Part shown: positions 36,145 to 44,836 of the stretch, piece by piece
Numbering within the stretch: position 1 is the first letter of the stretch
Layout of the letters: the number at the start of each line of letters is the position of its first letter
DNA from: Streptomyces sp. HUAS ZL42
GTDB lineage: Bacteria; Actinomycetota; Actinomycetes; Streptomycetales; Streptomycetaceae
Assembly (NCBI RefSeq): GCF_040782645.1
Contig: NZ_CP160403.1
Span: 8,281,001 to 8,345,000 of the forward strand
Reading direction: 5' to 3'
Length of the DNA: 64,000 nt
Made by a program: the position numbers and the translations under genes
The notes under the pieces: model-generated
What the model was told of the DNA's origin: nothing
Seen by the model: the letters and a program-made list of their open reading frames with translations, nothing else
Database searches by the model: none

Positions 36145-36241
36145 GGGCCGAGTGTTGGGCATACGACGTGCCCAGCCAAGGGGCGTGCGGGGACAAGGCG
36201 ATATCCGGTGGCCGGGGGCGGGCTGGGATCATGGGGAAGTG

Positions 36242-36907
36242 ATGAAGTGGACCAAGAAGGCGGCGCCCCCCGAACAAGGAGAGCGCGAAGCGGAGCTCTC
36301 CCCCTATCAGCGGGCCCTGCGGGACCGGTTTCTCGCGGCGCCGGTGCTTCCCGCGCCTGAGCCCTGGGAGTCGGTCTTCCCGTCCTGCGCGGCGGTCGGT
36401 GGACTTCTCGGGATCGGTTTCGCATCGCACCCCGACAACGGCCACGACCTGGTCATGGTCGTCTCGCACGACGGCCACGGCCTCTTCGACGCCGTCACGG
36501 GAGAGAAGATCGCCCGAGACCGGGATCCCGATCCGCAGGACAGCACTCCTGACGCGGCACCCGATCTGACGTGCCCGGGGCTGGGGCCGATCGCCGGCAG
36601 CAGGGTTCACATCGCCGGACTCTTCGGGGGCGGGCTCCACTCCACCACCGGCGACGGCTGGATCGTGGAGGTCGTCGCCCCGGCCTGGCCGAACGAGCGT
36701 GTCCTGCTCTCCCGCGGCGACGGGATGCCGCACCGCGGACCGCATGGAGAGCGGTGGTGGCATGTCTTCCACTCCGACTACTCCGAACTCCGCGCCGTCG
36801 GGTTCTCCCCCTCCGGGCAGACCCTCGCCGTCGCCACCAGCAGTGATGTGACCCTCTGGACACGCCGAAGCACCGCAAGCGCGGCGGCGCCGTTGAGCAC
36901 CGCCTGA
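36242..36907 (+). CDS. Conserved hypothetical protein with WD40-like end
   Basis: 221 residues from ATG 36242, with GGGGAAG upstream. The part at about 45-160 has beta-rich repeats (GIGFASHPDNGHDLVMVVSHDGHGLFDAVTGEKIARD), and the C-terminus ELRAVGFSPSGQTLAVATSSDVTLWTR reads like a single WD40 blade. There is no signal peptide. I do not recognise a family. Ends 35 bases from the stop of the lipoprotein gene on the other strand. Confidence 0.7.
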   Translation: MKWTKKAAPPEQGEREAELSPYQRALRDRFLAAPVLPAPEPWESVFPSCAAVGGLLGIGFASHPDNGHDLVMVVSHDGHGLFDAVTGEKIARDRDPDPQDSTPDAAPDLTCPGLGPIAGSRVHIAGLFGGGLHSTTGDGWIVEVVAPAWPNERVLLSRGDGMPHRGPHGERWWHVFHSDYSELRAVGFSPSGQTLAVATSSDVTLWTRRSTASAAAPLSTA

Positions 36908-36942
36908 GGCGGACACGGCACTCCGCCCCCCGGCCTTGTGCG

Positions 36943-37527
36943 CTACAGATCAGGGCAGCGTTCGTCCGACCCCTCGGCGGTCCGGCCGGCGGCGCCCGTC
37001 ACGGTCACCGTCAACGACTGCACGTCCCAGAGAGTGAGCAGATACGCCCGGGCGGCGGTGCAGATCACCTGGTCCGCCGCGAGGGAGGACCACTCCGCCG
37101 TGTACCAGGGCAGCTCGACCGACAGGCTGTCGCCCCGCGTCGTCACCTCCACAGCCTCCGTCGGGATCCCGGTGGTGGGCGAGGTGCCCGCGGGGGCGGT
37201 GCTGCCGTCCTGCGTCCTGGCAGGGGAGGCGGTCGGCAGGAAGAGTTCCGGCTTCCGCGCCAGCCGGGTGGTCAGGCTCTTGAGACGCTCCTGCGGGGTC
37301 GGGCCATTGAGCAGTGCCTCGACGGCCGTCCTGACATCGCCGGCCTCGGGGACCGTGCGGGGTACCGCGACCAGGGTTCCGTTCCTGACGAAGTAGACCG
37401 GGGTGGTCGGGGCGATCCCGCTCGCGGGCCCACCCGCCTCCACCACGCCGGTCGAGGGAATGCCGCAGGAGGACAGCGCGAGTGCCGCCGTGACGACCAG
37501 CAGCGCGACACGGCGTACGGGCCTCAT
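36943..37527 (-). CDS. GerMN-like lipoprotein, third gene of a two-component operon
   Basis: 194 residues. Signal peptide with lipobox LSSCGIP, then a GerMN-like domain: TPVYFVRNGTLVAVPRTVPEAGDVRTAVEALLNGPTPQE (core named as VYFVRNGTLVAV). Anchored outside the membrane. ATG 37527 overlaps the histidine-kinase stop (ATGA), so it is coupled to it. The order regulator, kinase, lipoprotein resembles MtrA-MtrB-LpqB, but this lipoprotein is much shorter than LpqB. It probably modulates the kinase's sensor domain. Confidence 0.85.
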   Translation of the reverse strand: MRPVRRVALLVVTAALALSSCGIPSTGVVEAGGPASGIAPTTPVYFVRNGTLVAVPRTVPEAGDVRTAVEALLNGPTPQERLKSLTTRLARKPELFLPTASPARTQDGSTAPAGTSPTTGIPTEAVEVTTRGDSLSVELPWYTAEWSSLAADQVICTAARAYLLTLWDVQSLTVTVTGAAGRTAEGSDERCPDL

Positions 37528-39062
37528 GAGGTGTGCTCCCGCGCCGACTCGTCTCGCCGCAGCGGTAGTTCCACGGTGAAGACGGCGCCGCCCGTGGGAC
37601 GGTTGGCCGCTCGGACGGTGCCGCCGTGCATCCGGACGTTCTCCTCGGTGATCGAGAGGCCCAGCCCGCTGCCCTCGGTACGGGTCCGCGCGCTGTCGGA
37701 CTTGTAGAAGCGCTCGAAGACATGCGGCAGCACATCGTCGGGCAGGCCGGGCCCGCTGTCCGCCACCTCGATGACCGCCGACGACCGCGCACTCGGCGGT
37801 CCGCCCGCCGTCAGCCTGACGCACACCGGTCGGGCGCCGTGCCGGAAGGCGTTGCCCACCAGGTTGGCCACGACCACGTCCAGCCGACGCGGATCGACGC
37901 GCCCCCGGAGCTCGTCGGGACCCGGCAGCCGGGTCTCCACCATGTCCGACCAGCCGCGGGAGGAGAGCGTGCGCCGGATCGACTCGGCGAGGTCGATCTC
38001 GTCCAGGTGCAGGACCGCCGCACCCGCGTCGAAGCGGGAGATCTCCATCAGATCCTCCACCAGACGGGCCAGTTTCACGGTCTCCTCACTGATCAGCCGG
38101 ACGGCGGTGGCCGTGTCCGGATCGAGGCGGGCGGCCGCCTCGTCGAGGATGTCGGTGACCATCGACATGGCGGCCAGCGGGGTGCGCAGTTCATGGGAGA
38201 CGTCCGCGGCGAAGCGGCGGGCCCGCGCCTCCATGCTGCGCAGCTCGGCGACGGACTGTTCCAGGGCCGCCGCGGTCTCGTTGAACGTGTGGGACAGATC
38301 GGCCAGTTCGTCGGAGCCGTTGACGTCGAGCCGGGTGTCCAGACGTCCCTCGGCGATGCTGCGGGTCGCGTGACGCAGCGCGCGGACCGGCCGCAGCACC
38401 CCGCGAGCGGCGAACAGGGCGAGCAGCACGGCGATGCCGAGGGCCGGTACGGTCGCCCGCTCGACAGCGGTGACCAACGCGTCGACGGACGCCTGCTCTT
38501 CGGCCTGGGGCACCGTCAGGAAGACCTGGACCCCGGAGTTCGTCGGAATGCGGTTCTCGGAGGCGAAGGTGACCGTCATGCCGACGACCAGGGAGGTGCG
38601 TCCATCGCTGCGCACCCGCTGGAACACGGTGGCCAGGCTGGACCCGACGGCCTCGCGGACGGCAGGCGTCAGCTCGTCGAAAGGGTCGCCCGGGACCGAG
38701 GTCTCGCTGAGCCCCTGATACGTGGCCAGTACGCGCCAGGTCCCCGACGGCTCGGCACGTGCCACGTCCGCCGCGAACTGCCGCAGCAGCTCCGGGCTCG
38801 GGGGGTAGCCGAGCTCGGGGGCGAGCCGGCTGACCTGGGTACGCAGTTGTCCGATCACGGTGTCCTGGCTCTGCTGGAGCACGCCGTTGCGGGCCTCCCG
38901 GAAGGTCAGGGCGCCGGTCGTCGTGATGGCCAGGGCGGCGACGAGCCCGAACGCCACCACGAGCCGCATCCGCAGGCCGCGCAGCGGAACCCGCGCGGGA
39001 GGCTTCACCCTGACCCTCGTCGCCGGATTTGTCCCGACTCCCGCCCGCACGGAACGTCTCAC
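37524..39062 (-). CDS. Sensor histidine kinase of an AfsQ/Mtr-like system
   Basis: 512 residues from GTG 39062, which overlaps the regulator stop (GTGA). Two membrane segments (about 31-51 and 203-220) flank an extracellular sensor domain. Then come HAMP (222-275), the phosphorylated His290 in AADVSHELRTPLA, and the ATPase with NLVGNAFRHG, ADSGPGLP and EGSGLGLSI. It detects an unknown extracellular signal and phosphorylates the response regulator encoded just before it. Confidence 0.93.
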   Translation of the reverse strand: MRRSVRAGVGTNPATRVRVKPPARVPLRGLRMRLVVAFGLVAALAITTTGALTFREARNGVLQQSQDTVIGQLRTQVSRLAPELGYPPSPELLRQFAADVARAEPSGTWRVLATYQGLSETSVPGDPFDELTPAVREAVGSSLATVFQRVRSDGRTSLVVGMTVTFASENRIPTNSGVQVFLTVPQAEEQASVDALVTAVERATVPALGIAVLLALFAARGVLRPVRALRHATRSIAEGRLDTRLDVNGSDELADLSHTFNETAAALEQSVAELRSMEARARRFAADVSHELRTPLAAMSMVTDILDEAAARLDPDTATAVRLISEETVKLARLVEDLMEISRFDAGAAVLHLDEIDLAESIRRTLSSRGWSDMVETRLPGPDELRGRVDPRRLDVVVANLVGNAFRHGARPVCVRLTAGGPPSARSSAVIEVADSGPGLPDDVLPHVFERFYKSDSARTRTEGSGLGLSITEENVRMHGGTVRAANRPTGGAVFTVELPLRRDESAREHTS

Positions 39063-39751
39063 CGGGACGCGAACCGGTAGCCGAAGCCGCGCACCGTCTG
39101 GATGTAACGCGGTTCGCGCGGCGGCTCGCCCATCTTGGCGCGCAGCCGTTTGACGCAGGCGTCCACGAGGCGGGCGTCGCCGTGGTAGCCGTGCTCCCAG
39201 ACCGCCTCCAGCAACTGCTGCCTGCTGAACACCTGCCCCGGCGAAGCGGAGAGGGTCAGCAGGAGCCGGAGCTCGGACGGGGCGAGCACGACCGGCGCGC
39301 CCCGCACGGTGACCGTCAGCCCGGCCCGGTCGATGGCCAGGTCGCCGTGGGTGTCGATCTTCGGCAGCCCGCTGTCGCCCGGAGCCCCGCCCGCCCGGCG
39401 CAGCACGGCGCGGATACGGGCGTCCAGCACTCTCGCCTGCACCGGCTTGACGACGTAGTCATCGGCGCCCGCCTCCAGGCCGACGACGACATCCACCTCG
39501 TCGCCCCTCGCGGTCGCCATGATGATCGGCAGCCCCTGGTCGACGGCGCGGATGCCGTGGCACACGTCCAGGCCGGTCATACCGGGCAGCATCAGATCGA
39601 GAACCACGACGTCGGGCCGGAAGGACCGCAGTTGTGCCATGCCGTCCTCTCCGGTCACGGCGGCTGAGACGTCATGGCCCTGACGGCGCAGCGCCAGGGC
39701 GACCGCGTCCCGGACGGCGCGGTCGTCTTCGATCAGCAGAACTCGTGGCAT
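39059..39751 (-). CDS. OmpR-family response regulator, AfsQ1-like
   Basis: 230 residues from ATG 39751 (MPRVLLIEDDRAVRDAVALA). Receiver domain with acidic pair 9-10, Asp52 as phospho-acceptor, Thr79/Ala and Lys102 in VVKPVQ; this VKPVQ form and the overall sequence resemble AfsQ1. C-terminal winged helix with SRQQLLEAVWEHGYHGDARLVDACVKRLRAK. First gene of an operon with the kinase and a lipoprotein. Its own promoter region contains a helically phased direct repeat that it may bind. Confidence 0.93.
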   Translation of the reverse strand: MPRVLLIEDDRAVRDAVALALRRQGHDVSAAVTGEDGMAQLRSFRPDVVVLDLMLPGMTGLDVCHGIRAVDQGLPIIMATARGDEVDVVVGLEAGADDYVVKPVQARVLDARIRAVLRRAGGAPGDSGLPKIDTHGDLAIDRAGLTVTVRGAPVVLAPSELRLLLTLSASPGQVFSRQQLLEAVWEHGYHGDARLVDACVKRLRAKMGEPPREPRYIQTVRGFGYRFASR

Positions 39752-39825
39752 GGGCTCAGTATCAGAACCTCTGGGCCCGGCCCGCGGCTCTGTTACCGGA
39801 TGATCACAAAACGCATGGCGATCAT

Positions 39826-39843
39826 TCGTTATTGTTTCGTTAT
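39826..39843. promoter_or_regulatory. Phased direct repeat TCGTTAT upstream of the response regulator
   Basis: TCGTTAT occurs at 39826-39832 and 39837-39843, exactly 11 bases apart (one turn), in the AT-rich gap between the regulator and the DUF3152 gene. OmpR-type dimers bind such head-to-tail repeats. A GTTAC (39792-39796) nearby matches an AfsQ1-type half site, but no second half is at the expected distance. Confidence 0.5.
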
Positions 39844-39889
39844 CGGTTGAGCCAGATCCGATCACACGGCGAACACACTCTGACTGACC

Positions 39890-40777
39890 ATGACCGCGCA
39901 CAAAGAAACGCCCTCCCGCAACCGCCGTCGTCGGCCGGGCCCCGCGCACGCTTCGGGGCGGCAGCGCGGTAGGGGCGCACTCTGGGGAGGTCTGGCCGCG
40001 CTGACCGTCCTCGGTGCCGCCGGGTTCACGGCCGTGGGGTGGGAACCGCCGGCCAAGCAGGCGTTACCGTCCGAGTCCGGCGCCACCACCCGGCCCGAGC
40101 CCACCCCCGAGCGGTCCCGGACCACACCGACACCCAACGCGCCCTCCAGCCCGTCCACTTCATCACCTTCGGCCGGCGCGTCCCCTCGTCCTTCCCGAAG
40201 CGGCACCACCATCCCGGCGACCGGTCCGGGCACGTTCGTCACCGCGTCCGGCGGGAGCGGCAAGGTGGGCACGGGGAAGACGCTGCGCTACCGGGTCGAG
40301 GTCGAGAAGGGACTGGCGCTCTCCGCCACGGAGGTGGCAGAGGAGGTGGAGCGCATTCTGGCCGACCCTCGGGGCTGGACGGCGGACGGCACCTCCGCGT
40401 TCCAGCGGGTCTCGGGCGGGGCCACCGACTTCGTCGTCCGGGTGGCGACCCCGGGGACCGTGGACAAGATCTGCGGGCGGCAAGGGCTGGACACCGGAGG
40501 TGAGTACAACTGCAGCGTGAGCGAGAACGTCATGGTCAACCTCAGGCGCTGGCTGCTGGCGACGAAGGTCTACGCCAGGGACGTCCCGTCCTACCGGGCG
40601 CTGATCATCAACCACGAGGTCGGCCACTTCCTCGGCCACGGCCACGTCGGCTGTCCCGGCGCCGGAAAACCCGCCCCGGCGATGATGCAGCAGATCAAGG
40701 GCATGAACGGCTGCGTCCCCAATGTCTGGCCCTACGACGCCCAGGGGCGGCTCATCACGGGACCCGCCGTGCCCTGA
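39890..40777 (+). CDS. DUF3152 protein with zinc-metalloprotease-like motif and a TTA codon
   Basis: 295 residues. Cytoplasmic Arg-rich start, one membrane segment at about 31-50, a Thr/Pro/Ser linker (60-120) and then the DUF3152 domain. It holds HEVGHFLGHGH at residues 242-252, the form of a zinc metalloprotease (HExxHxxGxxH). CVPNVWPYDAQGRLI follows. It is a predicted extracellular membrane-anchored hydrolase. Leu59 is encoded by TTA (40064-40066), so its translation would need the rare bldA tRNA. Divergent from the AfsQ-like operon, across 138 bases. Confidence 0.9.
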   Translation: MTAHKETPSRNRRRRPGPAHASGRQRGRGALWGGLAALTVLGAAGFTAVGWEPPAKQALPSESGATTRPEPTPERSRTTPTPNAPSSPSTSSPSAGASPRPSRSGTTIPATGPGTFVTASGGSGKVGTGKTLRYRVEVEKGLALSATEVAEEVERILADPRGWTADGTSAFQRVSGGATDFVVRVATPGTVDKICGRQGLDTGGEYNCSVSENVMVNLRRWLLATKVYARDVPSYRALIINHEVGHFLGHGHVGCPGAGKPAPAMMQQIKGMNGCVPNVWPYDAQGRLITGPAVP

Positions 40778-40865
40778 ACCCCGGGTGGGGCGCCGGCGCT
40801 CATGGAGATCGCGCGTGAGGGGTTCGCCGGCGGCTGCTGCGCCGGCGGGGACAGCCGCCGCCGCC

Positions 40866-41045
40866 TCACGCCGCCTTGATGACCTCGCCGCGGATCGCGG
40901 CGGCCCACTCGACCACCAACAGCTCGTACTCCGCCCGCTCCTGGGCGGAGAGGGACCCGCCCGCGCGCATCCACAGCGCACGGATCTGCTCGTTCACCTC
41001 GGCAGCAGACCGCACGGAACCAGGGGTCACGGATTCGGGGGACAT
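40866..41045 (-). CDS. Small conserved hypothetical protein
   Basis: 59 residues from ATG 41045 (MSPESVTPGSVRSAAEVNEQ). Mostly helical: NEQIRALWMRAGGSLSAQERAEYELLVVEWAAAIRGEVIK. No signal or membrane segment. Recognisable as a frequent small Streptomyces protein of unknown role. It lies alone between DUF3152 and the degraded gene. Confidence 0.7.
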   Translation of the reverse strand: MSPESVTPGSVRSAAEVNEQIRALWMRAGGSLSAQERAEYELLVVEWAAAIRGEVIKAA

Positions 41046-41127
41046 GCGGACAAGCCTAGGGGCAAGCACTGACAGTACGCTACCGGGCGGCTACGCAAAC
41101 CATATGGGGTTGGTCACGGCTCCAAGA

Positions 41128-41633
41128 TCAGAACTCCGGTGGCGCGGCGAAGAGTTGAGGCAGGTACTCCCGGACGTCACCGCGGAGCCCGCTCCCCAAT
41201 CCACAGGCTGCGGTTGCGGCGGCGGTCGACGTGGGCAACCACGTGAGGATCCCGTCGAGGTCCAAGCCGCAGAGTCCGCGCGCGATGTCGCCCACCGCGG
41301 CGGGCGAGAACAGTCGTGGCGGGTCGCCGAAACCGTCGTACACCTCGTCGTGGTCGAGGAAGCCCGACGTCCCCGCCCGGATCGCTGTGTCGCGCGGTCG
41401 AGCAGAGCGACCGCCTCGTGGTGGACGCCGACGGTCCGGCAGTACCGGATCAGGCCCCGGATCGCCCAGTCCGTGTCCAGCCGGTAGGTGTCCGGCAGTT
41501 CCCACCCCGGGGCGGCTCCCGGCGAGGCCGGCGCCGAATCCAGGCACCACGACTCATACGCGGGACGGGCGACACCCGCGCGAACTGCTGTGTCAGGCCC
41601 AACCGTCGCGTCAGCCCGCCGACTCCGCCGCAT
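41128..41633 (-). pseudogene. Frameshifted remnant of an unknown gene
   Basis: Two overlapping frames on the minus strand together make one plausible protein. The first reads ESWCLDSAPASPGAAPGWELPDTY and LIRYCRTVGVHHEAVALLDRA. The other continues after about 41395 with TSGFLDHDEVYDGFGDPPRLFSPAAVGDIARGL and VREYLPQLFAAPPEF. A one-base shift near 41392-41400 separates them. The style recalls DUF1877-like proteins, but I am not sure of the family or of the true start. It could also be a sequencing error. Confidence 0.45.
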
Positions 41634-42486
41634 GCGGGCTCAGCACGCCCGCCGTCACCAGGGCGACGATCACGATGCCGAGGGCGATGCGGTACCAGAC
41701 GAAGGGCATGAAGCTCTTGTTCGAGATGAACTTCATGAACCACGCGATCACGGCGTAACCGGAGGCGAACGCGATCACCGTCGCGAAGATCGTCGGGCCC
41801 CACGACACATGGTCGCTCTCCATCGCGTCCTTGAGTTCGAAGGCCCCGGAGGCGAGCACCGCCGGAATGGCGAGCAGGAAGGAGTAGCGGGCAGCGTCCT
41901 CGCGGCGGTAGCCCATGAACAGGCCGCCGCTGATGGTGGCGCCGGAGCGGGAGACGCCCGGGATGAGCGCGCATGCCTGGCAGAGGCCGAAGATCAGGCC
42001 GTCTCGCACGCTCAGGTTCTCGAGGGTCTTGCGCTGCTTGGGTGCGCGGTGCCGCCCGCCCGTCTCGTCCCGCGCCGCCAGCCGGTCGGCGATGCCGATG
42101 ACCACGCCGACGACGATCAGCATGGTCGCCGTGATCCGCAGATCACGGAACGGCCCCTCGATCTGGTCCTTGAGCGTCACGCCCAGCACGCCGATCGGGA
42201 TCGAGCCGACGATCACCAGCCAGCCCATCTGCGCGTCGTGGTCCTTGCGTATCTCCTTGTCGAAGAGCGACCGGGACCACGCCGAGACGATCCGGCCGAT
42301 GTCCTTGCGGAAGTAGATCAGCACCGCGGTCTCCGTGCCGATCTGCGTGATCGCCGTGAAGGCCGCGCCCGGGTCCTTCCAGCCGGAGAAGGCCGCGGTC
42401 AGCCGCAGGTGCGCGCTGGAGGAGACGGGGAGGAACTCGGTCAGCCCCTGGACGAGTCCGAGGATGAGGGATTCAAACCAAGACAT
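41611..42486 (-). CDS. uppP: Undecaprenyl-diphosphatase
   Basis: 291 residues from ATG 42486. It recycles undecaprenyl diphosphate to the monophosphate at the outer side of the membrane and gives bacitracin tolerance. Both active-site motifs are there: EFLPVSSSAHL near residue 18 and PGVSRSGATISGG near 175. About eight membrane segments. Ribosome site is weak. Normal length. Downstream on the same strand lies only the degraded gene. Confidence 0.95.
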   Translation of the reverse strand: MSWFESLILGLVQGLTEFLPVSSSAHLRLTAAFSGWKDPGAAFTAITQIGTETAVLIYFRKDIGRIVSAWSRSLFDKEIRKDHDAQMGWLVIVGSIPIGVLGVTLKDQIEGPFRDLRITATMLIVVGVVIGIADRLAARDETGGRHRAPKQRKTLENLSVRDGLIFGLCQACALIPGVSRSGATISGGLFMGYRREDAARYSFLLAIPAVLASGAFELKDAMESDHVSWGPTIFATVIAFASGYAVIAWFMKFISNKSFMPFVWYRIALGIVIVALVTAGVLSPHAAESAG

Positions 42487-42672
42487 CAAGTTACGGAGTC
42501 CAAGTGCCGATCGTGTAAGGGGCGTCGGACACACCGGGCCGCGGTCTGCGGTGATCGTGTGTGTCTGGGGCAGCGTAGCGGTCCGCCGTGACGGGCCGGA
42601 CACAGGGGCTGCCGGGGTGACCGGCTTCCGGGGAGGTTTCGGGGGCCGCCGGCGGCTGGGACGCCTGGGGTG

Positions 42673-42720
42673 TTGACCAGCCGCTGTACCGGCGCATACG
42701 TTGCAGCGGAAAGCGCTTGC
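42673..42720 (+). promoter_or_regulatory. Promoter and LacI-type operator of the MocA/DUF6807/cupin operon
   Basis: TTGACC (42673-42678) and TACGTT (42697-42702) with an 18-base spacer form a promoter. Just after the -10 is GGAAAGCGCTTGC with the core AAGCGCTT (42711-42718), the classical LacI-family operator form, placed to block transcription. The LacI regulator is not encoded here. Confidence 0.6.
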
Positions 42721-42749
42721 TGCCCCTCTGAGGAGTGCTGATCGCGTCC

Positions 42750-43913
42750 ATGTCCACATCCGCCCCGCTCGCCGGCCGTCGCATCCGGGCCGCCGTCATC
42801 GGCACCGGCGCCATCGCCCGCGGCTCCCATCTGCCCGCCCTGGCCAAGCTTGCCGAGGAGGGCGAGACGGAGGTCGTCGCCGCGGTCGACATCGACGGCG
42901 CGGCGGTCGAGGCCCTCCGCGCGGAGGGCGTGGTCCAGCACGCCTACACCGATCTGGAACGCATGCTGGAGGAGCAGCGGCCGGACCTGGTCACCATCTG
43001 CACCCCGCCGACCCTGCACCGCGAGCAGACGATCGCCGCCCTGCGCGCCGGGGCCTGGGTGTGGTGCGAGAAGCCGCCCGTGCCGACGCTCGCCGACTTC
43101 GACGCCGTGGAGGCCGAGGAGGGCACCGAGAGCGGGCCGTACGCCTCGATCGTCTTCCAGCACCGCTTCGGCTCGGGCTCGCGGCACGTACGGCGGCTGC
43201 TGGCCGAGCAGTCGATGGGCCGCCCCCTCGTCGCGCACTGCCAGACCACCTGGTACCGCGACACCGCCTACTACGCGGTGCCCTGGCGCGGCCGCTGGCA
43301 CACCGAGGGCGGCGGCCCCGCCATGGGCCACGGCATCCACCAGATGGACCTCCTGCTCGACCTGCTCGGACCGTGGAGCGAGGTGCGGGCGATGGCCGGC
43401 CGGCTCGTGCACGACGTGGAGACGGAGGACGTGTCCACCGCCCTGGTCCGCTTCGAGAACGGCACGATGGCGACCGTCGTCAACAGCGTTCTCAGCCCCG
43501 ACGAGGTCAGCCGCATCCGCATCGACTGCGAGCGCGCCACCGTCGAGCTCACCCACCTCTACGGCCACAGCAACGCCGACTGGTGCATCACGCCGGCCCC
43601 GGGCGTGCCGGGCGAGGAGGCCGCGGCCTGGCTGGACTTCGGCGCCGACGTGCCCAGTTCGCACCTGGCGCAGCTGCGCGACCTGGTCGCCGACATGCGG
43701 GCGGGGGAGCGGCCGCGCAGCAGCGGCGCCGACGGCCGTACCAGCCTGGAACTGATCACGGCGCTGTACAAGTCGGCGTTCACGGACACGACGGTGAAGC
43801 GGGGCGAGATCGGGCCCGGCGATCCGTTCTACACCGCGCTGCACGGAGGCACGCCGGGCTGGGCGCCCGTCGTCGCCGACCGGACCGTCGTGACCGAGGA
43901 GGTCTGCGCGTGA
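42750..43913 (+). CDS. Gfo/Idh/MocA family oxidoreductase
   Basis: 387 residues from ATG 42750 (GTG 42735 would add five). Rossmann start IRAAVIGTGAIARGSHLPAL, then CTPPTLHREQT, the catalytic Lys motif WCEKPPVPTLADF near residue 118, and GGGPAMGHGIHQMDLL, where the His is expected in the active site. NAD(P)-dependent dehydrogenase for a sugar or inositol-like compound. First gene of a three-gene operon with DUF6807 and a cupin, which look like one catabolic route under a LacI repressor. Confidence 0.9.
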   Translation: MSTSAPLAGRRIRAAVIGTGAIARGSHLPALAKLAEEGETEVVAAVDIDGAAVEALRAEGVVQHAYTDLERMLEEQRPDLVTICTPPTLHREQTIAALRAGAWVWCEKPPVPTLADFDAVEAEEGTESGPYASIVFQHRFGSGSRHVRRLLAEQSMGRPLVAHCQTTWYRDTAYYAVPWRGRWHTEGGGPAMGHGIHQMDLLLDLLGPWSEVRAMAGRLVHDVETEDVSTALVRFENGTMATVVNSVLSPDEVSRIRIDCERATVELTHLYGHSNADWCITPAPGVPGEEAAAWLDFGADVPSSHLAQLRDLVADMRAGERPRSSGADGRTSLELITALYKSAFTDTTVKRGEIGPGDPFYTALHGGTPGWAPVVADRTVVTEEVCA

Positions 43914-44836
43914 CCGGCCTGCGCATCGTCCACGCCCACGGCGACCGCATCACGATCACCGAAGCCGGCTCGGGCGTCGAACTGCTCGCGTACGTCTACC
44001 GGCCGGAGGCGGCGTGGGAGGCGCCGAAGCCGTACATCCACCCCCTGCGGACCCTCGCCGGCGACGTCGTCACCGACTACCGGCCCAACGACCACCGCTG
44101 GCACAAGGGTCTGCAGCTGACCGCCTCGCACCTGTCCGGGGCCAATCTGTGGGGCGGCAACACCTACATCCACGGCCAGGGGTATCTCGAACTCCCCGAG
44201 CGCGTCGGATCGATGGCGCACGTCGCGTTCGACGAGGTGGCCTCGGACGGTGAGCGTGTCACCATCGCCGAGCGCCTGACCTGGCATCCGTACAGCGGCG
44301 AACTGTGGGCCGACGAGGAGCGCCGGGTGGAGGTCCACGACGTGGACCCGGCGTCCGGATCCTGGGCGCTGTCGTGGACGAGTGCCGTGACGAACCGGCG
44401 CGACGAGCCGCTGCGGTTCGGCAGCCCGACCACCGCCGGACGCGAGATGGCCGGTTACACGGGCCTGTTCTGGCGGGGCCCGCGTGGCTTCCGGGGCGGC
44501 CGGATCATCGGCCCGGACGGCGAAGGCCAGGACCTGATGGGTACCCAGGCGCCCTGGATCGCCTTCTCCGGCGAGCACGACGGCGGCGACGGGCATGCCA
44601 CGCTCGTCTTCGCGCACGCCCCCGAGAACGACCACTCCGGCGCCGGAGGGGCGCACCCCGCCCACTGGTTCGTCCGCAACGAGCCGTTCGCCGCGGTCGC
44701 CCCCTCCTGGGCCTTCTTCGACGAGCTGGAAGTCGCTCCAGGTGACACGCTGACGCGCCGCTACCGGGTCGTCGTGGCCGACGGGGTCTGGGAGCGGGAG
44801 GAGATCGCCAAGTACCTGGAGGCGCATCCGTGGTGA
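43910..44836 (+). CDS. DUF6807/PmoA-like protein
   Basis: 308 residues from GTG 43910 (GTGA overlap with the previous stop). Beta-rich, with the family signature: YIHPLRTLAGDVVTDYRPNDHRWHKGLQL, GNTYIHGQGYLELPERVG, and FVRNEPFAAVAPSWAFFDEL. Such proteins usually accompany MocA-type dehydrogenases in sugar breakdown operons and may be lyases or epimerase-like. No catalytic assignment is possible. Coupled to both neighbours. Confidence 0.82.
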   Translation: MTGLRIVHAHGDRITITEAGSGVELLAYVYRPEAAWEAPKPYIHPLRTLAGDVVTDYRPNDHRWHKGLQLTASHLSGANLWGGNTYIHGQGYLELPERVGSMAHVAFDEVASDGERVTIAERLTWHPYSGELWADEERRVEVHDVDPASGSWALSWTSAVTNRRDEPLRFGSPTTAGREMAGYTGLFWRGPRGFRGGRIIGPDGEGQDLMGTQAPWIAFSGEHDGGDGHATLVFAHAPENDHSGAGGAHPAHWFVRNEPFAAVAPSWAFFDELEVAPGDTLTRRYRVVVADGVWEREEIAKYLEAHPW

